From positions 558,001 to 622,000 of the forward strand of contig JBAJFE010000045.1 in NCBI GenBank assembly GCA_037903355.1: a DNA stretch of 64,000 bases. The letters run 5' to 3'. Shown here piece after piece: positions 1-11,677 of the stretch. A program made the position numbers and the translations under genes. The DNA comes from Trichuris trichiura. Lineage: Eukaryota; Nematoda; Enoplea; Trichinellida; Trichuridae. Each line of letters starts with the position of its first letter. The stretch's first letter is position 1. Below the pieces are notes generated by a model. The model ran no database searches. It worked only from the letters and a program-made list of their open reading frames with translations, and was not told where the DNA came from.

Positions 1-1524
1 GAAGAAGACAAGCTGCGTTGTTTTGTCCACCTTGTTCGAAACTTCCCGCATTTAACAACATCTATTGCGTAGGCTAAATATTCTTCCGCCGATTCGCTCA
101 CGATGCCATCCGTTTTCCGTTATGAAATGTGATAAAAGTTAATTGACGTTATGCAAGTCCTTTTTCCTCGTTAGCACCAAGAAGTCAACATGTTCAGTGT
201 CTTTTCGAGTCGGTCGTTCTTCGTCGCACGTTTATTTACTTTCGTTTTTTAAATATATTCCATACAATGCGCTGAACCTTCAGCTGGACTGCTGCACCCT
301 AATTACTTCTCTCCTTTACTGTATCTCCATTTGCGTCAGCAATCGCTAATTCAGTTGTATTCCGATAATCGGCCTTTGGGAATGGGTCTTTGTGAGGTTT
401 TGAGGTTGGTCAGATAGTTCGCCGAAATTTTCGCCCAAGCTTAAACTTGATGCTTCGGGCGCGCGTGAGGTATCTTCGCTTAAAAACTAGACTGTGTCGT
501 CATCGTTGTTGTTTTGTACGTAACCAAATTGAGTCACGAATAGCTGGAACTAAAGCGATTGAACGTGAATGTTGATTAAGTTACAGACAAGAAAGAGGAA
601 CAGTTGACACGCGAAGATATTTCCTTTAGTTCATTTTCTTACGCTCACTTGATTACAATGCTAAACAACTTTCGGCAGTATCGAAGAATTGATATAAGCG
701 CGTTGAGGACGTTTCGACAATCGTCTAATGGATTAGAACGTCTGTCTTCGAAAACGAGTAATGCAATAACTTACCCGCCGATCTACGGACTGTTTGCTAG
801 TCGAGGGGAAAAATAAATCAGCCATAGTACATTGTTGCCGTAGAGTTGGCTGCCTGACCATTGAATTCGTGAATTGTGCTTCGAGGTTGTATATTTTCCC
901 GAATTTACATTCCAACACTTTTTACGTTGACAGCCTCTGTTTGCGACTGTTCGTCCATTCTTAAAACTCCTGTAGCAAGGTAGCTGGTTGACGCATTATC
1001 CAGCCTATATCCCATCTACGGTGTATAGATGATGTTTATTCTTACTGGATGTTTTTATCAATTTTCAGCAATAGAAATGTTGTAATCAGGTCGTATTGTT
1101 TTGACGTTGGGTTCCTCTATGGGCGCCTGCTTACCCTAGGCGTAAATACAAGTGCTTACTCCTTCCATTTGCAAAACGCTTTTTAGTCATGTTGCGTTTG
1201 ATTGAATTATGGCTAGGTAGATGGCTCAGGCGGTTGTGAGCCTTTGCTTATTGATTTTCAAGCGTACGCGTAAGTAAGACAGCTCGTTTGCCTGGCTGCT
1301 GCCAACCGGCTGGAGGCTAGCCTAGCTAACTAGCCACAGTTGAATGGCTCGTTGACAGCGTGGCTGGCTAGCAGTGAGTGAACTAGCTAACGGCAGTTGC
1401 TCGTTGTGCCTTCGTGAAACTTCCACGCTAGCAATGTGTGTTGGAGTGCGTGCTCACGGGCGCTTCGAACGCTTCTTGGGTTCCCATTTCTCGGCGCTGT
1501 TGACCGTTGACATCGCTGTTTCAG
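1..1524. other. Probable intron or upstream sequence of the Rho-GEF gene
   Basis: I see no convincing coding exon here. The open stretches are short and match no family that I recognise. An acceptor (tttcag) at 1519-1524 opens the first exon that I can support, so this is most simply intron or alternative 5' sequence of the downstream gene. The SH3 exon expected between the two GEF modules of TRIO-type proteins was looked for and not found. Confidence 0.4.
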
Positions 1525-4500
1525 GAAGCAAGCGTCATATCAGTGGCCGCATTTCCCGGTTCATTGGCACCGCTAAACTGTCGTCCTTCGTCGCTACTAA
1601 GTCGCGCTCCAGCCGTCGTTCGCACCGATTCGATCAACGTTGCAGCGGATACGGCGGCTTCGGTTGGTGTCGGCTCTGCCGAAGAGGATTTATCCTTCCT
1701 ACCGCAAGATATCGAAATTCCGCCGCCAATGGAATCTCTCGCGTCCGAGAAGCTAATGGCCACCGGATCGGACAAGAACAATTCCGTAAGCGTGTGTAGC
1801 GTATGCGATCAAATGAAAATAACAAAATTCTCAACAACAGACAAATTTTTGGCAACAACGAGTCATCGTTGCGTAGCGTAGTAGAGCTTAGTAATTTTAC
1901 GTTTATTGCCTTTCCAGATGTCGGCGGTCGAAATCGGTGAGGAGGAGGTGGCTGGCGAGATCGATAAAAGGATTTTACGTCTACAGCTGGTAGGGTATCA
2001 TCAGCGGTTGTCAGGTTGTTGCCATTTGAGTACTTATTCACTTCAGCGTTCTCCGGAGTTGAATATGCCCGCTTCGACTGAACAGTCTTACAAAGCAGCT
2101 TCCGAATCGGTCGTACCGGTGAACGAGCAGCAGGCGGCTCGCGAAAAGCGAAGGTACACTTATTTGTCCTGTATTCTTTTTCTCCCAAGCGGTAATTGCT
2201 CCGACCGGACTTACAAGCCGGACATTTCTCCACTTTTTTTTCTCATTAATGCGTCAGGAGGCCATGACCAGTTTGTGACATTCAACTGTTCGAAACTAAT
2301 CTGTAGAGCGTTGCCTTTAGTAACGTCTCTTCGTAACTATTGCTTACGTAACTGCAAGAACATTTGCAAAGGCAGTCGTGGTGGCGCGTGCTGGAAAGAC
2401 TGGCCATTCTTTGTACGTCTCGTCGGTATAAACGAGTATGCTGCGTTCACAAGTAGCCTCTGATTACAGCAATGCAATCGGAAGTGCACTTTTCTGCTTC
2501 CATTTCTTGACAATGGACCATGCATAGTTGAGTCTACAATTCTTGCTTATGAATAGCGGCGTTGAGCTTGCGTATTTCCTCTGCAAACGATGATTTTTGC
2601 ACGCAGAGGAGCGGCTTATTTCCAGGCACCTTCAAAGCGCAAACGAAAAGGTATGAATCACGTCAGTGGTGCTTGGCGTTCGATCAGTTCAGCTTTCAAG
2701 AGGCATTAGCCCTTTATTGCCGAAGGCAAAAGCGGCTCGTATTTGGTGCCCTAACACGCGTAACAGCGGTGGAACTTTTTCACTCGGCCGTTTCCTTCCA
2801 TTAAAATGCCGAAATCCGCTCTTTCTTTTGTCCATTTGCGTACTTTCGAACGAACTTGAAGAGGAGCGTTTGCTTGTTGTCCAACTATGGTTTGCTATTC
2901 GGTAGAACTGTTGGCCAATTCTTGATGAGCCGAGAAGGTTAAGTGAAGCAGTTTGCAAATGTGAGTCGGATGGTGTCCCATCAACACGCGCATCTTCAAC
3001 CATCGGTGTACCAGCTTAGCCCATAACAAGCGGAAGGATGTCCTTCCTTCAATAGGAAGGACCTTCGTCGATGCACATCAATGACGTCATTAAAAATATA
3101 AGTTGTTCTGTTCTGTCAGTAGACTTCCGTAAGCGGCGGTCACCTAATCGATGCTACGACTTTATGGATTTCCGTTTGGCCGTCAGCCGGCGATCGATCC
3201 TTCGTTTGGTCAGATTAAGAGTAGTGCAGGACAATTTTTAGCTTCGGCTGCCTAGATGGCGTCACAGTCGCATGCAGTGATCCCTGCACACGCCGGTAGT
3301 GGCCGTTGCGTTGTCAAGTTGACTGTTAGACTTTGATCTACCTTCCTTCGTCACCCGAAGCGGCAATTCTAAACTCCTTTTGGCCCGCGCGCTTGGCGTA
3401 TAGACGAAAAGCCGGCTTGATCCCCCCTTAGTTGAAGTGGTCGCGAATTCTTTAAGTTTCTACTTGGAGATGTTTGGTTTTGTTGATTTGTCTGCCTAGC
3501 ATAGCCATAGGGCACTTTGTACGACCAGGCGAAGCTGACTGGCGCCTGAAAGAGCCGCTTATTTTTTGCCTTGAAGCTTTTGCTGCGCGCAGCCGTTGAA
3601 AACCTTTCATGAATACACGATTTGTTGGTTGCCTTGCGACGCGTACAGAGTATCCAACACTGATTGATATTAAGTGAGCTAACTATTGTCGTGACGAACG
3701 ACTCCGTTGAGTTTTCTTCGGTCGCCACACGAAGACTAGACGAATTGCCAGTTAGGGCTGCCGAAATAGTAATAGTAAAGCAGCAGTGCAAATAAAGGCG
3801 GTCTACTCGAGAAGATTATTCATTTGCTTTTCTGAATGGTTAGATAATTGTCTCGCGGGCATTGGCATGATGATCCTTCTGCCCGTCTGTCAATGGGCGA
3901 ATTTCCATAGAAGCACATAATTTGCGTGTGCGCGCGAGAAAATTCTTTGCTAAGTAATTTGATAAGTATCTAGTATGCTATCAACGCTGTTGATAAAATG
4001 ACAAAATTGTAAGTAGGCACGGCTGAGTGGTGAAACCTTAGTCTTAGCATGCAAGCGCTTCATGGATTCTTTTTATTGCAGGTATGTCCTCCAAGAGCTG
4101 GTGGAAACGGAGCGTGATTACGTAAAAGATCTCGGTTCCATAGTGGAGGTGCGTTCCTTGTCACTTTGTTGCAGTATGTAGCATTGCTGTTTTCACAGGG
4201 CTACATTGCAACCATCGATTCGATGGAATTGCCGGAGGATAAAAAGGGTAGAGAACGTATAGTGTTTGCCAACATACAACAGATATTTGAATTTCACAAA
4301 AAGTAGGTCACTTCATTTCTTGTCGTCTGTTCTTTAACATTTGGAAGTTGCTTGCGTTTGCAGCATATTTTCCAAGGAGATTGAAAAGTGTCTGGACGAT
4401 TACGAAGCCGCTGGACGTGCATTTGTAAAATACGTAAGCTGTGTGATCAACAAAATGATTTCCCCATTCAACACAGGTCAATGCTGTTGCAGGAACGCCG

Positions 4501-5898
4501 ACTGCACATGTACGTTGTGTACTGTCAGAACAAACCGAAGTCGGAATATCTAGTGTCCGAGCATGAAAACTTTTTTAACGTAAATATCTTGTGTTGGACT
4601 TCGTTACGGCTATTGCTGGAGACCTCTTTAGGAGATCCGACAAAAGTTGGGTCACCGTCTTACATTGACCGACCTGTTGATAAAACCGGTACAGCGCATC
4701 ATGAAATACCAATTGCTGTTGAAGGTTGGCTAATTCGAGTATACGCGATCTTTTGTTGCATTAGACCGCCGTTGCAGGATATTCTCAAATATACGGAAAG
4801 AGCTGGGGAAGACACGACGATATTGCAAAAAGCGCTTCAAGTGATGCATGTCGTTCCGAAAGCGTGCGACAACATGATGCACGTCGGGCGGCTTCAAGGC
4901 TTCGACGGTAAGATAACCTCTCAGGGAAAGCTGTTGCATCAGGTAACAAAGAATGCGCTTGTTCATTGTCTGCTACTAATAGCTTTATAATTTTGTAGGG
5001 CACCCTACTTGTTGCGGATGGTCCTTCTGGCCAGCAGTTGAAACTAAAGGAAAGACGTGTCTTCCTGTTTGAACAGTCGGTGATCATTGCCGACTGCATC
5101 TTGCCCAAAAGGGAGTTCGCTTCCCCGAACTACATCTACAAAACGCACATAATGGTTTGCCTGTAGCTCTAGACGCTTTGTTTTAAAATTGTTGATCTTC
5201 CGCCGCAGGTAAACAAGCTGGGTTTGGAAGTTGACGTTCCAGGCGAGCCGTTACGATTTATCATTAAAAATAAGGATCCTTCTAACCAGGCCGACACTGT
5301 GGTGCAGGCGAGCACGCTTGAGGAGAAGGAGCAATGGATTGGCTTTATCAAGCAGTTGCTCGACACGCAGATGGACTTTTTGAAGGCGTTGCAGCACCCT
5401 ATTGCTTATCAGAAGGGTTTGAGCAAAGAGTATAGCTATACTTTGAAGTTCCGGTCAACTGCAACTTTCACTCTTGTTTTTGTTTCTAGCGATAGTAAGG
5501 AAGAGGAAGCCGGTAGAGCCAACGCCGAAGCGTTCGTGCGGCATATGCCAAGCGCCATTGACGAAACTCCTTTGCCAGTTTCCGGTCGTCGATCGCTGCA
5601 GCATGTTGACACTTCGCGAAACTGTAACGTAGCTAGCGACTCATCTTCGTCTTCCCAGCATAGGCGCACAGGTCACGCTGACGGAAGCAGTGATCAGGAA
5701 AAGAAAATTCCTGGCAGGCCTACCGATTTGACTACGAAGGAGTCGACAATTGGATCGTCAGCCGATACAGCGTCACCCAGATCGAAGACGAAACTTTTTG
5801 GTGGAATAAGGCAAACGCTGAAGTCGAAAAGCGCTGGCTCTTCATCCAAAGGAGTAAAGTCTCCGGCGTCACCTTTACCAGGACTAAAGCCTAAATGA
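1525..5898 (+). CDS. unc-73: TRIO/UNC-73-type Rho guanine-nucleotide exchange factor, C-terminal DH-PH module (5' partial)
   Basis: This is a multi-exon gene whose 3' part encodes a Dbl-homology domain followed by a PH domain, most like the second GEF module of TRIO/UNC-73 and p63RhoGEF. That module exchanges GDP for GTP on Rho GTPases at the membrane in axon guidance and cell migration. Exons are 1525-1785, 1918-1989, 2047-2153, 4082-4148, 4199-4302, 4364-4433, 4493-4579, 4632-4724, 4778-4942, 4999-5154 and 5209-5898. All join in frame (1,872 nt, 623 residues). Diagnostic motifs are [14 protein letters not shown] at the DH start, [35 protein letters not shown] (the conserved Dbl helix) and [14 protein letters not shown] in the PH domain. 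The first about 147 residues are low-complexity linker. The tail after the PH domain is Ser/Lys-rich ([14 protein letters not shown]) and ends without Ig, FN3 or kinase domains. Most introns are about 50 nt; the 2154-4081 intron is 1.9 kb. The gene's true 5' end lies outside the recognised exons. Confidence 0.9.
2154..4081. other. Long intron of the Rho-GEF gene
   Basis: This 1.9-kb intron lies between the linker exons and the DH exon, and it is much longer than the other introns of the gene. Most of it shows no coding signal. A possible small alternative exon at 2625-2650 (after ttccag, before gtatga) ends in the same phase as the exon at 2047-2153 and would encode a short basic stretch, TFKAQTK. 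Alternative promoters upstream of the second GEF module are known for UNC-73 and TRIO, so the intron length is compatible with an internal promoter, but no promoter element is identifiable. Confidence 0.5.
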
Positions 5899-7132
5899 AG
5901 TGTCTTGGATCATTCTTACTGTGTGCGTCATTGGGGTTTTTGTACGCTGCGGAACGTCGAGCGTAGACTTGATCGTTTCTTTCTATGGCTGCTTACCCCT
6001 TGCTCGGTCAGCCGTGAATCTCTACAACTTTTATTTTCATCGTTGCCTGGCCCGTTTCTCTTTTACATTTCTTTCCCTCTCTCTCTCTCTCTGTCTCAAT
6101 ACACGATTATCTCTTTGCTACACGAGGCTGGTTGAGCTGCCTTCCTTTTTTCTACTGCAATGCGCCCACCGTTTAATGTATTGTGCACTGAGCTTTTGCT
6201 GTACCGTTTTCTTTGGTGTGCTCTCCCATAATACGGACATTCGTGCTAGCCAGTTGCTCTTCAATGCCGCTGTCCGCGTTCGCATTCATTGTTTCTTGTG
6301 ATGCTGCTATTCAGTTTTGTTCTACATCGTCCAACATGTCGTGACCGCAGCGGTGTATTCATGTGCCAGATATTACTTGTGTAAAAAATATGCTTTGAAC
6401 TTATAATCATCGTTGGCGCTTCGCTTCTTTTGGGCGCCAGTTAAGCTTAGGCATTAGTTCTATATTTGCTTGTTACGTCGCCTTCGGTTGCCGCTTTTTT
6501 CCCCTGCTCTCTCCTTATCAACGACATGATCGGCTCCGCTGTCTGCCAGTTGGTGAGCGTTCGGGATCTGCGCCATGCTGCATAGCAAATTTGAAGCTTG
6601 TAGCTTGGTCAATCGGTCAATCAAAAATTGGCTAGTAAATCTTCATTTTTGGAATGACATGCGACTCGGCGAACAACAAACCAAATTGATGGTCCGTTCG
6701 TGGCTGCATGTGCTCCACTTTTGAAATTTTTATAAACTGCGCACGCGGTGACGAAAACTAATGGATATCCGGTTTGTTAAACAGCTTCTTGGAAAAAGTT
6801 TTTCGAACCTTTGGGAACCACTCTTGCCTTCTCATCAGCAAAGTCCGTTGCGTAGCAGTCAGTATTGCAAATAGAATTCTCCGTCGTTGTATGCAGGTTT
6901 ACAAGTCGTTATCGTGAGTTCAAGATTTCACAGTCGGTCCTTGTAGCGTGCATAAGGGACAACGTCACCTGAAGCAGAGCCATACAATGGATAATAGCAC
7001 TTATTATAAGCGGTAAAAAGAAAGCCATCAATGCATGAGGTAATCAAGTCTTGCCTGACCACAGTGTTAGCTTATTTTATACAAAGAACAGCTTTACACG
7101 GCACCAAAATCTTACGTGAAAGTTTATAAACA
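5899..7132. other. 3' UTR and intergenic sequence
   Basis: This follows the Rho-GEF stop codon. It is pyrimidine-rich and includes a CT microsatellite at about 6075-6096. The open frames here overlap in two phases and have the composition of low-complexity CT tracts. No canonical AATAAA was seen close behind the stop. Confidence 0.5.
6075..6096. repeat. CT dinucleotide microsatellite
   Basis: This is a run of about nine CT units, interrupted once by G, in the 3' flank of the Rho-GEF gene. It explains the Leu/Ser-rich open frames that cross it. Confidence 0.8.
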
Positions 7133-7204
7133 GGGGTTAGCGGGGAATCGAACCCCGGACCTCTCGCACCCGAAGCGAGAATCATACCACTAGACCACTA
7201 ACCC
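7133..7204 (-). tRNA. tRNA-Pro (CGG anticodon)
   Basis: The minus strand folds as a complete cloverleaf. The acceptor strands GGGTTAG and CTAACCC pair over 7 bp. The anticodon stem CTCGC/GCGAG encloses the loop TTCGGGT, with CGG at positions 34-36. The T arm is CGGGG-TTCGATT-CCCCG, with the usual internal promoter B-box (GGTTCGATTCC). CCA is not encoded, as expected in eukaryotes. It has no intron and is 72 nt with the discriminator base. Confidence 0.97.
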
Positions 7205-8071
7205 TTGCTAAGCTGTCGCAAGTCCCACAAATTTTTAAAGGCACTGGTAGACGGCAGTTTCGTTAGGAATGTAGTCTTGAGTCCCTTTTTCATTTTGCTG
7301 TGATTGCAATTGTATTTTTCATACACATTGCTTTTGGCTCGAACTCATTGGCCTATTGACAGTGCCTTACTTTGAGGAAAAATAAATAACCTCATACCGC
7401 CACCTTACGCGTTGATGTAAGCTCGCTAAACCTCTCTGAATCCGTTTGATTTTTTGACGCCCTGCTGTTTTCACTATTTCATACTGTTGTCAGGAAAATC
7501 GATTCTAAAAGACTGGACTTCCGATGCGCTGTGGGATAGCAGCATAATTTTACGAATGACGACAGTTTAGGTTGTTCACGCTTTATATGGAAAGCGCTCG
7601 TTTTCCATTTGAAAAACATGGTTTTAACATAAATGAAACATGTAAACGTTGGGATATTCACAAAATTAAAGTTCCAGAAGGTGCATTGTTTTCCTGGCAC
7701 TTTCGTTCACGTTAGCAAAAGTAGGGACTAACCCATCAAGCGCCGTTGCTACAGCTTTGACGAGATCCCAAAAATTCCCAAAGTTAGAAAGGTACAACCC
7801 TACTGAGCAGATTTTCCCTGCAACAACTGCAATGATGTTAAGCTTATCGATTTAATGCAAACGAAGTGCGAAAGCAAGTTTTTCGTTATTTTGAACACCC
7901 AATCAATTCCAGCTGTTGTTGCTGCGCGATATTTCTTTCGCTAATTTTAAGTACCGTACACCAACACTCATGAACCTGCATTCCCGCAACAGCTAATCCG
8001 CTGCCGTCGTTATTTTTTCCAATAAATAATCAGACAAGAAGCGTGTTCCCATATCAGTTCATTTTTTCCGA
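7205..8071. other. Intergenic sequence
   Basis: AT-rich sequence between the tRNA gene and the PA28-gamma gene. No coding exon or repeat family was recognised. The promoter of the downstream gene presumably lies near its end, but no TATA box or initiator can be called. Confidence 0.5.
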
Positions 8072-9578
8072 ATGAATATAGAGCAAAAAAGCAAAGAATT
8101 CACCGTAAACAGTTTTCTTTTTTGCGCTTGTTGATTTCGCTCATTTCAGTTGGCTGCCTGGAAGCAAAATCAAGATGACCGCATTCGCGAACTGCTGTTC
8201 AATGCAATCCCCGGCCGAATTGTCAAGCTTTTAGAAATACTGAATGTACGTTGTTTCCGGCATGCTTGAAATTGGCAATTGGTTTTTAGGGTTCACTGTT
8301 CTCGACTGTTAATTACGATGAATTTTTAGCCGGTTTTAAAAAGGGCCGAGAATTCGAAATACAATACCCAATTGTAAGGCGTTTTCATCCGTGAAACGTT
8401 TATTGAAATTTCTGTCGTCCTAGGCTTACGTGCAAACGAACAGGGCTTACTTGACACGTAGGCGAACGGTTCTTTTTCGAGGGTAAATTTAAAATCAATT
8501 CTAGATGCGGAAATGATGAAGAAGAATCCGCTATTTTCACCAAATCAGCGAGTGTCGGCCATGTCAAAAATATTGGAGCCCATACTTATGGAAGCGGCAG
8601 AATCGTTTGAACGCGTAAGCTTTCTTTGAAATGGAACACTTCAGTGCAATTGTCCGAATGCAGATTAGCAACTGGATAGAAACTCTAAAGCCTGAAGTGT
8701 CGAGCGGCAATAATTTTGGCGTTTCTGTTCAGGTGTGCTACTTATAAGCTTTATAATGTGACCATCAATGACGTCATGTCCTAGGAGGAAGTGCTCGGCG
8801 AAGCGGCAGAAATGTGTTACGCGTCGAATAAGATGCTCGTTTCCCTGCGGAAGTATCATACTAGGCGCAGTTCATTGTTGTTGTTTTTCGTGAAATATCC
8901 ATTCGTGGTAACTGAAGAACTTCGCATCAACTTTTCGCAAGTTTCCTTTAAAGGAAGACTTGAAGGAGGCGATTTGCGAAATGGACGAATCGGAGTTCTG
9001 GTCCTTACGGTTCAAGCTTATTGCTGTCATAGACAATTACGTGAGTCGGTTATATAATCTGCATGATGAACCAGCAGGAGTAAAAACCTGTTTCCCAAAC
9101 GTACAAAACGCATAGACAACGTAAATAATTTGGCGTTACTATTCTCGCCGATGTGTACGTTCACGATGGGATAACGACAGTTACGTAAGCTGAGAAGCAA
9201 TTTTTTGCCTCAAGAAAAATTTCATGTATCGTCAGCCTTTCCTGAACATCACTAAGTTGTAGATGAACGTAATCTACTTCCCTTACACTATTTTCACAAT
9301 TGACTGATGTCAAAAAAGCTTAAAATTTGTCTATTGCCTTAAAAAATTTGGGAAACTGAGTATCAAAGCGAGATAGTAAATTTTTTGCTTTTCGCTCTCC
9401 AACTGCGCATAGCACTTACTCAGTACGTTTACTAACATACTCAGTACGTTTACTAGGAAAGTTGTTCACTTTGCAACGTCTTCTTGACTGCTCACTTGTC
9501 CTACAGAGTTTGCTATTTTAGGCTGCCTTACACGACGTTATACAGAAGAATTTGCCCAACATTCTTTCGCCACGTTAG
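8072..9578 (+). CDS. PSME3: Proteasome activator complex subunit 3 (PA28-gamma / REG-gamma, 11S family)
   Basis: The 11S regulator forms a heptameric ring that caps the 20S proteasome and stimulates ATP- and ubiquitin-independent peptide hydrolysis; the gamma form is nuclear. Nine exons join in frame to 230 residues: 8072-8104, 8150-8245, 8290-8373, 8424-8457, 8505-8614, 8664-8732, 8785-8907, 8954-9040 and 9522-9578. Family landmarks are the PNQRVSAMSKILEPIL helix, then the conserved GNNFGVSVQEE segment, a KYPFVEDLKEAI stretch spanning the 8908-8953 intron, and a C-terminal ALHDVIQKN. The start ATG at 8072 is chosen because its 11 codons splice in phase to the LAAWKQNQ exon. The length is slightly below the usual 254 residues of PA28-gamma, and the insert loop after helix 1 is reduced. 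Most introns are 43-55 nt; the last is 481 nt. The DVIQKN segment and the short tail fit the core-binding C terminus. I am confident of the family. The gamma assignment rests on invertebrates usually having only that paralogue. Confidence 0.92.
9417..9455. repeat. 18-bp direct repeat, two copies
   Basis: The 18-mer beginning TACTCAGTACG occurs at 9417-9434 and again at 9438-9455 with a 3-nt spacer, inside the last PA28-gamma intron. It is probably a simple local duplication. Confidence 0.85.
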
Positions 9579-11283
9579 CAAATATGAGTTGCTTTGAACA
9601 ATGATGTGAATGCTTTTCAATCGCTGGCTTTGTGTCCTACCGTCGTGCACTACACGCTTGGTCGTTTTGTTTCTATTCAACATTTGCTGACTTCGTTTGT
9701 AACTGCTCACGTCTGTTATTTGTCATTGCACCTCTGCGGCCAGTCTTTTAAGGTATGGCGACTGTAAATATAGTAAAATATCCCTCGGGGCCTGAAGAAG
9801 AGCATCGAAATAATATGAAGGCATAACGTGTACCTTACTTTAACTGAAAGAACTTCTGACAACAAACTGCCACCACGACCATAACGTAAGCAAGAATTAA
9901 CCAAACTGCGTTGTTATTTTTCCGGATATTAATAATGTAGTTCGATATTACGGCACGTAAGATAATGGATGCAAGAAAAATGTTGTGCAGTCGGTAGTAG
10001 CACGAAAAACATTGTAGAATCAAGACAACATGCGCATCATTATGTCGTTAACATCTAATGAGGAAAGCTTTTCGCAATAATAATATTGTTGATTGGTTGT
10101 TTTTTGCGTAGGCGTGTTTGTCCTATTACTGGACAAAATTATTCCGGCTATTCAGCTTCCGCGATGTTCCGAACGTTGTCAAATTTGCATACGATTGGTA
10201 TTTTTTCGACACACGTCAGAAGCCGTAACTGTAGTACCACCGGAGGTAGGCAATATTTGTTTTAGCTATTGTTAGGAAATGGTGTAGCGTAGCGTAGTAT
10301 TATCACTGTTGCGTAGGTAAGGGAACGAAAATTTTTCGCAGAACTGATTGACGAAATTTCATGACTTCGTCGAAGGGAGAACCTATTTATTGGAATTATA
10401 ACGAACAGTTTTTGCCTTGTGCTTGTCACGTCACCAGTTCAATATAACGTGACCGTTTAAAAGACAAAACGAACTTAGACGTCGCATAAAGAGTTGAAGC
10501 ATCTTGCTGAGCCGTCAATCAACGTTTGTTATGCAGTAATCAGATGGTAATAGTGAGAACGTCAATAGTGAGGAAGTAGAAATGCGAAACTTCTTGTTTT
10601 CACCGTTTTCACATTCTTTTCTGCCGGCCTTTTCTATGTTGCAAATATTCTTCTTCTCTTTCTCCTTCAACGTCTTTCACATAAATGCCGTTAGAAAAGA
10701 ACAATCGAAAGAAAAGCCAAGTCAGTTCGAGAAGACGCATAAAAGACTGAAGAGGTTCTGTATGTCTATTTTAACATATCACAATGTTGTAACTGTTATC
10801 ACTCGGCTATCACTAATGGTATTTTTTTGTTTGTCGTATGTTGACAGCTCAGCAGGTTCCTTAAATAGCCAATTTACCTTGTGAGCTCACTTTTATCCCT
10901 TAAACTTTTACATGACGTGGGATTATTATCACTATCTATGTTTAACACTGATTATGTGACAAAGTTGTTGTCCCAAAAGCTCTCCTTAATCGCTTAACCG
11001 TATACGTTCTAATGTTGGTCCCACAGGGTAAACTAGGGAATTCAAAACTCGAATTCGACTACGAGTACCTTTTACTTCAGCGTCTATTGATTTTTTGGCG
11101 ATGACCGATGCTGAACTGACCAGGCTCAAAAACGTCTACAGTTCTGCTTAGCCTTCGAGCTTCCAAGCGGCTTTGCTGTTTTATTACATGCACTAATAGG
11201 ACGGGATTAGATTTTTCTCTGAACCGATGCCTACTTTACTAATATGCTCGCATTATCTGTACCATTAATAATTCCTTAGTCTT
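9579..11283. other. Intergenic sequence with one possible unassigned exon
   Basis: AT-rich sequence between PA28-gamma and the COA3-like gene. A 39-codon open segment at 10112-10228 (+), preceded by gcgtag, reads ACLSYYWTKLFRLFSFRD and then NVVKFAYDWYFFD before a stop. Its aromatic-rich, non-repetitive composition looks more like a terminal exon of a small membrane or mitochondrial protein than like noise. I found no upstream exon with a proper donor and cannot name a family. Nothing else was recognised. Confidence 0.3.
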
Positions 11284-11677
11284 ATGAGTATGTGATTCCC
11301 GCGTAGAGATAGGCTAAGCGAACTGCGGAAAAGCCAATTGTCGTGTTGAGCCAAAACCGTGACAGTGTTTTATTGCAAAATAAAATGTTCGTTTAGTGAA
11401 GCAAAGGTTGTTCAAATGGTACATTTTTTCTTTAGCAAATGTAAACAAGGACTCAAAGTCGCCTTTGGACAATAAACGAATAGTGGAGCATTTCTTTGCC
11501 AAAATAGATGAACACAATCAGGTCAGAGCCGCCCGTTTATCGTCCAAGCGTTGGCGGAGCAATTTGACCGGTTTACTACTTGGCTTTCTGGCTGTGAGTA
11601 TTTACATATATACAATACACGCTGTAAAAGAGGAAAACTTCTTGGATGACACTACTCCTCCGGATAATATCAATTGA
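11284..11677 (+). CDS. COA3: COA3/CCDC56-like mitochondrial cytochrome c oxidase assembly protein
   Basis: The main exon 11436-11677 encodes a small protein with one transmembrane helix. A basic stretch (ARLSSKRWRSN) is followed by LTGLLLGFLAVSIYIYTI and then VKEENFLDD. This order is typical of COA3/CCDC56, a single-pass inner-membrane protein that stabilises newly made COX1 during complex IV assembly. In the family the corresponding region is a basic R/K-rich segment, NxLTGLGxGxLxxxIYxYT, then an E-x-FLD acidic end. No in-frame ATG exists in this exon. I infer a tiny first exon ATG-A at 11284-11287 with donor GTATGT, which joins in phase to give MTNVNKDSK and a total of 81 residues. That start is uncertain. 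The family call is good but rests on a short protein. Confidence 0.72.

Noticed and set aside
1634..2233. 199-codon minus-strand open frame
   Set aside because: It is antisense to three Rho-GEF exons that join in frame with the DH domain, and it has no domain of its own.
7479..7700. 73-codon minus-strand frame between tRNA and PA28-gamma
   Set aside because: Low-complexity, Phe/Lys-rich composition and no recognisable family.
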